A stretch of 64,000 nucleotides of DNA. Source: Phytophthora sp. 'mugwort' (taxonomy: Eukaryota; Oomycota; Peronosporomycetes; Peronosporales; Peronosporaceae). The first letter of the stretch is position 1. Every line of letters begins with the position of its first letter. A program made the translations under genes and the position numbers. The stretch spans positions 62,001-126,000 of the forward strand of contig JAUCEF010000016.1 of NCBI GenBank assembly GCA_033558025.1, written 5' to 3'. Positions 11,541 through 20,053 of the stretch are shown here, piece after piece. The notes under the pieces are model-generated. The model ran no database searches, was not told the origin of the DNA, and worked only from the letters and a program-made list of their open reading frames with translations.

Positions 11541-12433
11541 GTCAAACATTTCATTAGCGGTTTTGTGGTGTAGCGGGATCGGTCAAAATGCGATTAAGAC
11601 CCGATACGCTTACCAACTACGCCCAGACACGGACTAAGGGAGGGGGTTCCCAGATGATCCGTGATCAGCTGAACTTGGTTTCACCTTGTGTATCCGTCGG
11701 TGGGCTGGATCTGCTCTCTTGGGACTCCGAATGATGCAGCGATGTAAAGTCTTGAACGTCCTGGCGGGACGCGGGGGCGTGGAGCAGCGCGGAAGATTTC
11801 GCTCTGCTGCCGTTATTGGTTCCGATCTGAGGTAGTCGACCTTCGATCGTGGACTTGATCCGAGGCCGAGGTTGCCGTGTGACTTTCCTTTGCTTTAGTT
11901 GCTTGCCGCTTCCTTTTGCGGGATCTTGCGAGTTGAGAGTCAAGACGATCGTCGGCCAAGCACTGAAGATCGATCGATCGAGGTAGGCGCTTGAGCAGAA
12001 TTTCGCTAGCGCGGGGGGGGGGGGGGGGGGGGGGTCGGCCAATATCCGATCCGATCCTCTCACCGCGACTGATCTGCTTCCTTGGGCGAGTTGATACTTG
12101 GGAGTGCCAATGTAGATCCCTTCCAGCGGCACTTAAAAACGCCTAGGTAGTTCAATGTAAACTCGAGTCTGATTGTTGTTTATCATTTTCTTGTCCTATC
12201 CTCCCATCCTGAACCCTATCTCGTGCCACCTGAATCTTCTGAATCTTGCCCTTCTTCAAACACTCAACACGTACCGTCTTCATACTTGCCCATCCCCGAG
12301 GATGATTGCTGATCGAATCCCGATCTGCCAGATCGCGGATGTTCGAACGTGTATGTCGATCTGCCAACACCGATCGGCCCGATCTGACAGATCGCGTATG
12401 TCCGAACATGGGCGAGATCCATCCGATCTGCCC
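11541..12433. other. GC/GATC-rich intergenic sequence with a 22-G tract
   Basis: No gene. An uninterrupted run of 22 G lies at 12,013-12,034. A 59-bp direct repeat (GATCTGCCAGATCGCG at 12,322; GATCTGACAGATCGCG at 12,381) introduces the GATCGG-rich arm of the adjacent Merlin-like element. Confidence 0.6.
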
Positions 12434-12455
12434 GATCTCAGGCGGCGGGGTGTAG

Positions 12456-12547
12456 GCCGATCTGCGGACGCCGAATCGAGCCGACCCTTAAACGCCCGAT
12501 CGACCCGACCTTCTGAACCTTGAACGGCGTGATCGGCCCGATCTGCC
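12456..12547 (+). repeat. left inverted-repeat arm of the Merlin-like element
   Basis: GATCGG-rich, 92 bp, pairs with 15,044-15,142 on the opposite strand with scattered mismatches and a few short gaps. Confidence 0.7.
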
Positions 12548-12949
12548 ACATCCCACGTTGAGCGTGTGGCTACAGCCCCACGTTAGCAGGCTCGCAACTA
12601 GTTGTACCCATCGTCACTATGTAGAGATGAAAGACGAATTCAGATACAGCCCCACACAGGGTGCGAAAAACTCAAAGACGCGCGCTTGAGCAAGCTTCAT
12701 TTGGGATCTCATTTGCAAACTTCCTGCAGAGAGCCCAAGCCCCAGCTATCACCTCTCTCCATCCAGCATGCCCTCCAGCCGCACGCCTTCTTCCAACGCC
12801 CGAGTGGCGGCGGCAGCAACATGCCCATGACTGCCACGTCCAGTCGACGTGCATGCAGCCCGCGGCCTACAACACACCACGTACGACGGCGTGATGGGCA
12901 GCACGTCCACACCGTCGGCCACGTTGGAGTGGTGCATGTCCGTGCACCT

Positions 12950-13863
12950 CGTACCGTCGTCGGCTGTGCCCGAAGTGCACCAAGGACACGCGTTTGGACG
13001 TGGCCCACGGGGTCCTTTTTTGCGAAGAGCAAGCTGCCCCTCCGGAAACGCTTCCGCCTGCTTTGCCACTGGAGTGTTCGAAATGCCCGTCACCAAGGCT
13101 GCGAACATGGTGGGCGTGAACGAGCAGGCGGCGATGCAGTGGTATACGTACTGCAGAAACATCTGCTCTAAGGAGATGATGTCCATCCCAATGGAGGTGG
13201 GCGGCGAGGGGAACGTCGGCGAGATCGACGAGACCTCGCTGAAAAAAAATCGAAGTACAACCGGGGTCGCGGCTCCCCTGACTGCTGGCTGTTCGGCGGC
13301 GCAGACAGGACCACCAATCGCTGGTTCGGCGTGGTGACGTACGCCGACCATACGAAGCCTACGCTCTCAAAGCTAATCAAGAAGCACATCAAGGCTGGGT
13401 GAGTATACAGCTGTTATCTTCCGCATACTTTATCTAACACTAATATACTCGAATGATTATAGCTCCACGATTATTAGCGACCAGTTCGCTTCCTATGTGT
13501 CGGTGAACGGCAAGCACATGGTGTCCACCAACCCTGTGCTGCGCAGCATGAAGTATAACCATCTGTGGGTCAACAACAGCGAGACTTACGTCGACCCGGT
13601 CACCGGCGCCCACATGAACCGCATCGAGGGCGCCTGGGAGATCCGGGTCAAGCAACACGTGAACGTCCGTTAGATTTGCTACGTTTGCTATGCAAGAGAG
13701 TTTCTAACTGTCTGTTTCACTAGGCTATGCGGGAATGAACTCTGCGCTTCTTCCCATGTACCTTGACGAGTACCTGTGGCGAAGCTGGCTCACTCCGCCA
13801 CAGGCAACGCCGACGCAGGTGCTGCACGCGCTGGTGACCGGTATCGTGAAGTATTACTACTGA
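12950..13863 (+). pseudogene. Merlin / ISXO2-like transposase, one or two introns, frameshifted
   Basis: DDE transposase. Order: a zinc ribbon remnant (LCPKCTKDTRLDVAHG, near 12,970), GSFFAKSKLPLRKRFRLLCH, AANMVGVNEQAAMQWYTYC, GEIDETSLKK, then after a frame change CWLFGGADRTTNRWFGVVTY. A clean intron at 13,399-13,462 (GTGAGT...TATAG, 64 bp) is followed by STIISDQFASYVSV, YNHLWVNNSETYVDP and MNRIEGAWE. A likely second intron (about 13,667-13,722) leads to LLPMYLDEYLWRSW and a stop at 13,863. The catalytic D, D and E are seen in GEIDE, ISDQF and NRIEG. A one-base loss in the A8 run near 13,243 breaks the frame, and other frameshifts lie near 13,005, 13,065 and 13,728. Confidence 0.85.
13399..13462 (+). 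other. spliceosomal intron in the Merlin transposase
   Basis: Donor GTGAGT, acceptor TATAG, 64 bp. Removing it restores the family reading KAG|STIISDQF across the second catalytic Asp. Confidence 0.85.
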
Positions 13864-14409
13864 GTAGTAGGAGGTAGCATTATCTCTAATGAAATGGTTG
13901 ATGCTTTTATAGATTCGAATCTGAATTGTAATTGGCGTGTAGGCCTTATCCGGGGAGAGTCCCGGTACCGCAATGGCGAAGCGGGGCAACCTTGAAGTGT
14001 AGAAGCTGTGGTTGCGCTGCTCTGTACGCCTCCACTAAGGCCAGCATTCGGATCAAGTGCCAACCATGTGGGCTGTGGAAATCAGTGCCTGGAAACAATG
14101 TTATAATAAATACTATTGATATTTTTGTACCTCATGTAATATTACGGTTTGCTGACAGCATAGTGAATATTAATATCATTGAAATGATATTTCCAAGCAT
14201 TTCAATACTACACACTTCACTAATTAGTCAGACCTAGACTAATTTATGGTGACAGGCTCGATTATTTTGTGATAGACGACTATTTGTGGTGCATGGTAAA
14301 ATGAAAGTTTCATTTGATCGACTAGCCGAACACCGCCCGCATTGCGGATGGTGTGTATTTGTTGGGACCCGATCCATTGCTCTCGCTCAGGAGCGCGCTC
14401 CATTACTGA
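13864..14409. other. AT-rich non-coding part of the Merlin-like element
   Basis: Low-complexity AT-rich sequence (for example 14,100-14,240) with no open frame of note. Confidence 0.5.
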
Positions 14410-14660
14410 GAAAAGTTGCCTAGGCTTCGCTCTGGTAGTAGAGCCTCCGCTCCGCTCGCACAGGCTCGCTGCAATACTCGCCCTGTTAGGATACTAAGTG
14501 AGCTACCTACGCCTTCGCTTCGGTAGGAAAAGGGGCCCTCCAGTCCCGCTAGACACAAAAAGGTTAATGACGGCGCCGCCTTCGCTTCGCTTAGCAGCAA
14601 AAATGCCAATAAAAGGCCGCCGAGCGAAGCGAAGGCGCAATAGTGTGGAGAAACGTCAAC
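14410..14660 (+). repeat. GC-rich CTTCGCT-type small repeat, copy A
   Basis: Shares with 49,915-50,110 the ordered blocks TGTTAGGATACTAAGTGAGC, GAGCTACCTACGCCTTCG, AGTCCCGCTAGACAC, AGGTTAATG and CGCCTTCGCTT..AGCAGCAAA. It is full of short CTTCGCT / AGCGAAG inverted motifs. No coding capacity and no transposase; it could be a MITE-like or SINE-like family. Confidence 0.65.
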
Positions 14661-14864
14661 CAAGAATATCATATCCTCAAGAAATGGCAAGATCGGTGAG
14701 AAGAACGCAAGAGATCAGGACTGGGCAGCGGCGACGGATTCGATCTAACCAGACCTGACCTTAAGATTGACCACGGTCGGACCCAGATCGTGCTGATCCG
14801 GCGTCCGTAGGCTGGATTATACTCGGTTGATCGCGATCAGACAAGTCAAATCGATCGAACGTTC

Positions 14865-15234
14865 GAAATCGGACCGATCGATGGTGGGATCCGGAGATCG
14901 GACCGGTCAGACGTCCAAGTTGTGGACGATCGAGCTGATCCAGCTACCACAGATCGAGCCACACCCTGTCGTCCGGGATCGGTCAGAGCGGATCGGTCTT
15001 GCAGTCGAGATCGAGATAATTGACAGCATCGATAAGCGGCTCAGGCAGATCGGGCCGATCCGACGTTCAACGTTCAGAAGATCGGGCCGGTCGGGCGTTT
15101 AAGGATCGTAAGATCGGGCTGATTCGGCGTCCGCAGATCGGCTTCCACCCCATGATCCGAGATCGGTCGTAGCGGAGGGACCTTGCAGTCGAGATCGAGC
15201 CGATCGATAGCATCAATAGCGCTACACTACTGTC
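14865..15234. repeat. tandem ~185-bp GATCGG-rich repeat (2 units)
   Basis: GATCGGACCGGTCAGACG at 14,896 and CAGATCGAGCCAC at 14,949 recur 185 bp later (15,081 and 15,134), followed in both units by GATCGGTC..AGCGGA and CTTGCAGTCGAGATCGAG. This is the subterminal duplication of the Merlin-like arm. Confidence 0.65.
15044..15142 (-). repeat. right inverted-repeat arm of the Merlin-like element
   Basis: Inverted partner of 12,456-12,547; see the element entry for the shared blocks. Confidence 0.7.
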
Positions 15235-15274
15235 TGCAGGTTGCGTGTGTGGGACATGTTTGTAGGTTAACCTA

Positions 15275-15295
15275 ACGGAAATTCCAGAATAATAC
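15275..15295 (+). repeat. left TIR of the pogo element
   Basis: Begins ACGGAAATTCC directly after TA; 20 of 21 bases match the right TIR. Confidence 0.85.
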
Positions 15296-15394
15296 CCCTG
15301 ATACTATTTAATTGTACCCCCACCTACTCACAAAGGGTTACACGAATTAACGTCTGAAAAATAGTAATTAAAATCGTATTTAAAGAGTAAGAAA

Positions 15395-15456
15395 TGTGGA
15401 CACCGCGTCCATCCGCAAAAAACGCGGTGCTCTTACCACCTGAGCTACGTGTCCAA
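15395..15456 (-). repeat. truncated tRNA-like sequence (tRNA-Lys-UUU-like, no T arm)
   Basis: On the minus strand the ends GGACAC and GTGTCC pair perfectly. The D arm TAGCTCAGGTGG (perfect A box) ... AGAGC is intact, and CCGC-GTTTTTT-GCGG forms a 4-bp anticodon stem with UUU in the loop. The T arm and B box are absent, so total length is about 58 nt. A nuclear tRNA without a B box should not be transcribed normally. Read as a tRNA fossil captured inside the pogo element. Confidence 0.45.
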
Positions 15457-15574
15457 GCACACTTGGTTACCTTTAAAATTGCATGAAAATAAATGTTTTT
15501 TTTGTAGTTACTCGTGAGCACAAAGGGTTGCACTGTATTACTTGTGATCACAAAGGGTAACACAGTAGTACAGT

Positions 15575-16668
15575 CTACTTGCCGTGATTACTCGTCAAAA
15601 AAATCAGAGCAATGTCATCAAGGGCATCATGAAGCTCGTCGAGGTTAAAGTCACCCTCGTCTTGCTCGGCTTCCTTCGAGGCCTCCCACTTCTCACGAAA
15701 CCGATCTCCGTACACATCGTGCCGCGCAACATGAAAGTCCATACAGTGGTCAGCGAAGCCTGCTGCAGCAACTGAATTGGCCACTGTTTCACAGTCAGTG
15801 TCGCACCACGCCTTCTTGACCCATCCACAGACAACTCCTACAGACGGCATGCGAGGGTTGCCGAACCGCGTGTACTTGACCTTATCGCTCTCCTTCCACG
15901 CATTGATCTCCATGTACAGCAGGTCCTTGAACGTCTTGTAGATACCGATGTCGCCTGCTTGCAGGTACGGCGTCAGACCCCAGGAATAACATACATGCTC
16001 ACATTCCGAGCAGCACACTTAGCCTTCACCTCTCTGGAGATGTGCGCGCGCATGGAGTCCCAAACGAGGTGCTTCCCTTCACCTGTGTCGACCAGCTGGA
16101 ATGCGAGATCGATCCAGCGTTTTAAGAGCTTGTCGACCTACCCGCGTGGCTGGTGAGCCACATAAACACCGCCAATCTTGTCAAACGGAAGCAAAGCTTT
16201 GCCTTTCCATGTCAGAAGTGGTGGAAGCGTTTTGCCCGCTGCTGTCACTGCGAGTACCGCCGTAATCCGCATGGACGAAACCCCCGTAGAGTGGACCACA
16301 ACATGGCGACTGCCGATGATGTCCACGATTTGATTACGCGCGTCTTCGAAAAATAAATGGTGTTTTATCCATCAATATGTAACCTTCTCCTTTTTTAACC
16401 GCTTTTGTACAACCTCATCGTAGAGCGCTTCCTCCATTGCGCCGGAAAGAGGACGTCGCACACCTCCTGCACGGCGTCTGCTGGCCGGATCAGCAGCTAG
16501 CAGCTGTTCACGGTCACGCCACTAACGGCGGACGCTGCTACCGTCTATCTTCCATCCCCTCGCACTGAAGTGCTTGACGGCTCGCGTTGGAACGCCATCG
16601 CCGTCTTCCTTGATCCACCGAAGGACCTCTTGCTTTCGCCAGATGCTGATCGGGATTCTTGTAGACAT
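15575..16668 (-). pseudogene. pogo-like transposase, frameshifted and internally shortened
   Basis: Starts at an ATG (16,668) with an HTH N-terminus: MSTRIPISIWRKQEVLRWIK, then VPTRAVKHFSARGWKIDG. After an in-frame stop the DDE_1 core follows: MDKTPFIF (first Asp), IVDIIGSRHVVVHSTGVS, RITAVLAVTAAGKTLPPLL, TGEGKHLVWDSMRAH (second Asp) and GLTPYLQAGDIGIYKTFKD (third Asp). The C-terminal tail is acidic (DEGDFNLDELHDALDD) and ends at 15,575. All three catalytic Asp residues are visible. Only about 40 residues separate EEALYDEVVQKRLKK from the first Asp, where about 100 are usual, so an internal deletion is likely. Frameshifts lie near 16,350 and 16,000, with stops near 16,370 and 16,137. Confidence 0.85.
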
Positions 16669-16863
16669 TTCTCCGAATGAGGAAGTGCTGGGGGATGGAA
16701 ATCAATGCAGACTGCATGAATGGTTGGGTGTGACAGGTTTGAGAAGCGAGGCAGCCTCTGGTAAGATGGTTGGTGGTTGGGGTGCCTACTGCAGGCGAGG
16801 TTACGTAAGGTTACTCAAGAGTTACGATGAAGTTACTCTGAGAGGGTACTATTCGGGTAGAGT

Positions 16864-16884
16864 GTATTATTCGGGAATTTCCGT
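16864..16884 (-). repeat. right TIR of the pogo element
   Basis: Ends ...GGAATTTCCGT followed by TA; inverted copy of 15,275-15,295. Confidence 0.85.
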
Positions 16885-16886
16885 TA

Positions 16887-17177
16887 CAAGCGGGGCTTTA
16901 TGCAGGGAGAGTCAGCACTGGTCATTTGTGGTGCGACAAACAGCACGAAAGCCATCAGGGAACCCTGCTTTGATGGCGCCGACACGGTCGAGATGCGACT
17001 TGCATCTTAGCGCAACGATGGCGTCCCCTCCCACAAAAACATGCTTACGTGGGGGTGGGGGGGGGTGGGGGGTATGCAAGTCTGGTTGTTTTGAGTCGGA
17101 TAGGGCAGCAACCTCATCGCGTCAAAAAGCAACTTCATTGGGCAAACAATACCGGTAACACGTATGGACAACTTGAT
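16887..17177. other. intergenic spacer between TE block and gene island
   Basis: A G-rich tract lies at about 17,050-17,072. Otherwise nothing identified; this is the 3' side of the MED15-like gene. Confidence 0.5.
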
Positions 17178-19377
17178 TCAAAGTGCTTCCATGAACATGA
17201 GGTCTGAGTCACCTCCGTCGCCGGAATTTGAGTTGTTTCCTCCAGTGTTATTGTTGTTGTTCTGCGCAGCGCCACCAGGACCAGAGCTGCTGTTGTTGTC
17301 CTGGCCCATAAAGCCGTCCATATCGAGCAGATCCATGCTCGAGAAATTTGTGGGTGAGAGATCATTCGGGAAGTTCATAAATCCTGATGAAGAGCCTGAA
17401 GATCCCAGGTTGGATGGCATCTGCAGCAAGCCGCTGCTATCCATCCCTCCGTAGAGCGAATCGTCCAGGCTTAGGGATGAAGTATCTGCACGAGATGTTG
17501 GTGCCGATTGCGGGGCCTGCTGCTGCATATTTTGCTGCTGAGGCTGAGATTGAGCCTGTTGTTGCGGAGCATGTTGCAGAGCTTGTGTATGTTGCGAAGG
17601 CTGCTGGACCTGGCGGGGTTGCTGAGAAGCTGGCTGTTGGGCGGATTGTTGTTGGCAATTCGGGGCCTGCTGAGCTCGCTGGGTTTGTTGAACTTGTTGA
17701 GTCTTTTGAGCCTGAGCCTGTTGCGCTAGCTGCTGCTTCTGCTGAGGGGTCCGTTGGCCACCAGAAGACCCCTGACCATTCTGCGGTTGCTTCGGTATGT
17801 TGGCTTGATTTACCTGCTGAGCGGAGACCTGAGGTTGGTTCGGCGGAGATGGACCCTTCTGTTGCTGTTGCATCATATGCTGATGCTGCATCATTTGCTG
17901 CTGGCGTGCTTGAGCCTGCATTCGCTGTTGTTGCTGCTGCATCTGCTGAGCGCGCTGCTGCATGAGATACTGCTGCTGTTTCTGCTGGAGCGACATGTTG
18001 TGCTGTCCTTGTTGCATTAGCATTGCTCCATTGGGTCCACTCGAGGTGTTAACCGGTGTTGTGGCACCTCCGACACTTGCGGCGGGGCCAGCGCTAGCAG
18101 CGGGGTTCATCAACGCAGACTGGTTCGGGTTGGAGCCGCTGGCGTTGGGAGTAAAACTGCGCTTGTCCGTCTCCGTACGCAGCTTTTTTAAATACGGGTT
18201 CACAATTTTTACGATGTACTTGTACACCTTGTCCAACTCCTCGATCTTCCGCGGTGCATGCGTCGTCTTGTCCTCGTTCAAGATGCTCGCGCACAGCTGG
18301 ACATAGCTGAGAAGATACCGCAGCTTCTTCTTCTGCTCTGTCTCATCGTGGCCCTTCATGTGATCCACATATTTCTTGAATGCGCTATGTACCTTTTCGA
18401 CATCATCGTGGTATTTTGCCTTGAGAGCTGCGTGCTGCCGCCAGTATTCTGCAGTCATGTCACCTGAGACCCCTACCACGTCTCCTTCGGGTTTAACTGC
18501 CGTCCGTGGTGTGATACTATCTCCATTAGACGGGTTTGCAGGCATGCCTCCAGCACCAATCGCCGTCGGCTTCCCCGGCTGAGGCTGCTGAGCGCTAGGG
18601 TGAGCACCAGGGCCGCTAAACTGCGGGTGTCCAGGATAACCTCCGACCTGGCCGCCATTCGCACCAGGGACGCCTGCGCGCTGGTTCAGGTTAAGCGTGT
18701 TGTAGTATGAAAAGTCCAGTCGCGACAGCATGCCCTGGTTGGGCAATGCCTGTGCCGCCATCACTGCGTTCATGTCCGTCTGCTGCGCCCGCAGCGACTT
18801 AAGGCGAGTGAAGATCTTGTTGATATATTCCTCCTGCGTACGCGACTCTTTGTATAGCGTCAGCTCGTACCACGACACGTTCATCCAGAGCTTAATTCCT
18901 GGCACCGGGTCAGCTGACACGCGCACCATCTCGTTGTAGCTGTGTTCGCACAAACAACATCACCAGCAACAAGTCAGCACACAACAACGATTGTCAAGTA
19001 AGGGACAGCTGCCAACCATACATCTTGGCAATGAGGTTTGCCCGGTGTTCGCGTGTAAGCTGCATGCGCCAGTCCGTCCCGGCGGTGCCGGCCTGCGAGC
19101 CCGACATCTGCATCCCCGGGCCCCCAGCGGTCGCGACCGCGGCAGGGATCATGGTGCTCGGGTTCATCTTCATGGCCATGGAGCCCATGTTCATCTGTCC
19201 CATGTTCATCATCATATGCTGCTGTTGCGGAACGCCGTAGGTGTTCATGGCCACGCCGCCCTGAATGCCCATGGCCATAGCCTGCGGATTGGCGCCGTTC
19301 GCACCGGCCATCGCCATAGACATGGGCATCGACATTCCGCCCTGCATGCCCATCGCGTTCACGCCGTGCGGGTCCAT
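17178..19377 (-). CDS. MED15: MED15-like Mediator tail subunit with KIX domain (2 exons, 705 aa)
   Basis: Exons 19,377-19,022 and 18,939-17,178, with an 82-bp intron (GTATGG...ACACAG) whose removal rebuilds LIAKIYNEMVRVSADPVPG. Order: a Met/Gly/Gln-rich leader; a KIX-like three-helix domain at about residues 100-170 (starting DWRMQLTREHRANLIAK, ending RTQEEYINKIFTRLKSL); Pro/Gly-rich linkers; a helical block (EYWRQHAALKAKYHDDVEKV ... ELDKVYKYIVKIVNPYLKKL); a long Gln-rich stretch; and an acidic hydrophobic tail (MDLLDMDGFMGQD ... SDLMFMEAL) resembling an activation domain. KIX plus poly-Gln is the MED15 layout: in other eukaryotes MED15 links transcription factors to RNA polymerase II in the nucleus. 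The ATG at 19,377 is chosen because an initiator lies 28-34 bp upstream, inside the longer GTG-started reading. A generic KIX coactivator is the alternative. Confidence 0.75.
18940..19021 (-). other. intron of the MED15-like gene
   Basis: 82 bp, donor GTATGG at 19,021, acceptor ACACAG ending at 18,940. It splits the first KIX helix between AT and C of an Ile codon. Confidence 0.85.
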
Positions 19378-19404
19378 CCTCGGCGTCGGCGGTCGAAGAG
19401 TGCT

Positions 19405-19411
19405 GGAATGA
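19405..19411 (-). promoter_or_regulatory. oomycete initiator (TCATTCC) of the MED15-like gene
   Basis: On the minus strand the sequence TCATTCC fits the oomycete Inr consensus YCAYTYY. It lies about 30 bp before the ATG at 19,377, a normal 5' UTR length in this group. Confidence 0.55.
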
Positions 19412-19651
19412 ATGCGGGTCACTTTCCGCGCGCTCGGGCTCCGTTCAAATGGCCGTCGGACGTTTTGCGGGAGCGACCACCGACAGTGCGCTACTGATTG
19501 GCTGAAATATCTAGACGAGTGTCTTGATTATCAACAAATCGCTCCTCCCCCAGCAAAACTGGTTTCTTTCGGTCGGACGGTAGCAGAAACGGTATTTTTT
19601 GTGGCAACTGTCAACGTGCAATAATTCGACTGTACCAGCGCGAAACGGCAA

Positions 19652-19690
19652 TACAGTACCGTATTACAATTTTCGTAATACAGTACTGTA
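19652..19690. promoter_or_regulatory. 16-bp inverted repeat between divergent genes
   Basis: TACAGTACCGTATTAC, 7-nt AT-rich loop, GTAATACAGTACTGTA: 15 of 16 positions pair. It lies between the MED15-like start and the SPPL start, which are transcribed away from each other. It could be a cruciform operator, a transcribed hairpin or a MITE core. Confidence 0.5.
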
Positions 19691-19890
19691 GTTTGCCTTA
19701 GTGTGTAGTTTACAATCCAATGCACGGGTCACTTGTAGCAATGCCATGGCTTTCAAAAGCTCTCATGCGCTGAAGCCATGCCATCGAATGTGGTACATGT
19801 AAATCGAAGTATTTTTGAGAGCGATTGCTGATTGGTCGGTATATCCTCTGTATTGAGTGGAACGTCGTACCAAGCAGAGAGCAGGGGTCA

Positions 19891-19904
19891 TTAGTATATA
19901 AGCA
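19891..19904 (+). promoter_or_regulatory. TATA-like sequence upstream of SPPL
   Basis: TATATAAG about 150 bp upstream of the SPPL ATG. Few oomycete genes use a TATA box and no initiator match was found nearby, so this is weak. Confidence 0.25.
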
Positions 19905-20053
19905 CCAAAAACGTGTTTAATTGCTAGTATGTAGTGACGACATCCCATCCTCGTGTCACCTACCCGCCGTGCGATGCTGAACATAGTTGTCGGGCCGTTG
20001 GTGTACCGCACGAAGTCTTATTAGCGGAAAGCCCTGCGTAAAGTCGGTCTGTC

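Larger units (their letters stand above)
12434..15160 (+). mobile_element. Merlin (ISXO2/IS1595-like) DNA transposon, decayed
   Basis: A transposase gene (12,950-13,863) lies between two inverted GATCGG-rich arms. The left arm 12,456-12,547 matches the reverse complement of 15,044-15,142: GCCGATCTGCGGACGCCGAA is identical, CTTAAACGCCCGA and TTCTGAAC are shared, and both end GATCGGCCCGATCTGCC. Merlin elements are the eukaryotic relatives of IS1016/IS1595 and carry TIRs with 8-9 bp duplications. The exact termini and duplication could not be fixed because the arms are internally repetitive. A separate GC-rich repeat (14,410-14,660) lies inside the right part. Confidence 0.6.
15275..16884 (-). 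mobile_element. pogo-type (DDE_1) Tc1/mariner element with TIRs and TA duplication
   Basis: 1,610 bp. The left terminus ACGGAAATTCC.GAATAATAC (15,275-15,295) is the inverted copy of 16,864-16,884 with one mismatch in 21, and both are flanked by TA (15,273-15,274 and 16,885-16,886), the target of this superfamily. It contains a degenerate transposase on the minus strand, a tRNA-like stretch, and three copies of CACAAAGGGTnnCAC (near 15,328, 15,516 and 15,547) close to the left end. Confidence 0.85.

Noticed and set aside
12749..13351. 200-codon minus-strand ORF over the Merlin transposase
   Set aside because: The plus strand carries the DDE transposase with intron; the minus ORF is a shadow.
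14827..15102. ORF of 91 codons in the GATCGG-rich arm
   Set aside because: Its Arg/Ser/Ile composition simply reflects the GATCGG repeat.
17387..18020. Plus-strand ORFs with Leu/Ala-rich sequence over the MED15 gene
   Set aside because: They are antisense shadows of CAG/CTG-rich glutamine codons.
19736..19790. Inverted CCATGGCTTTC / GAAGCCATG motif
   Set aside because: Imperfect pairing with an 18-nt gap; much weaker than the hairpin at 19,652 and likely chance.
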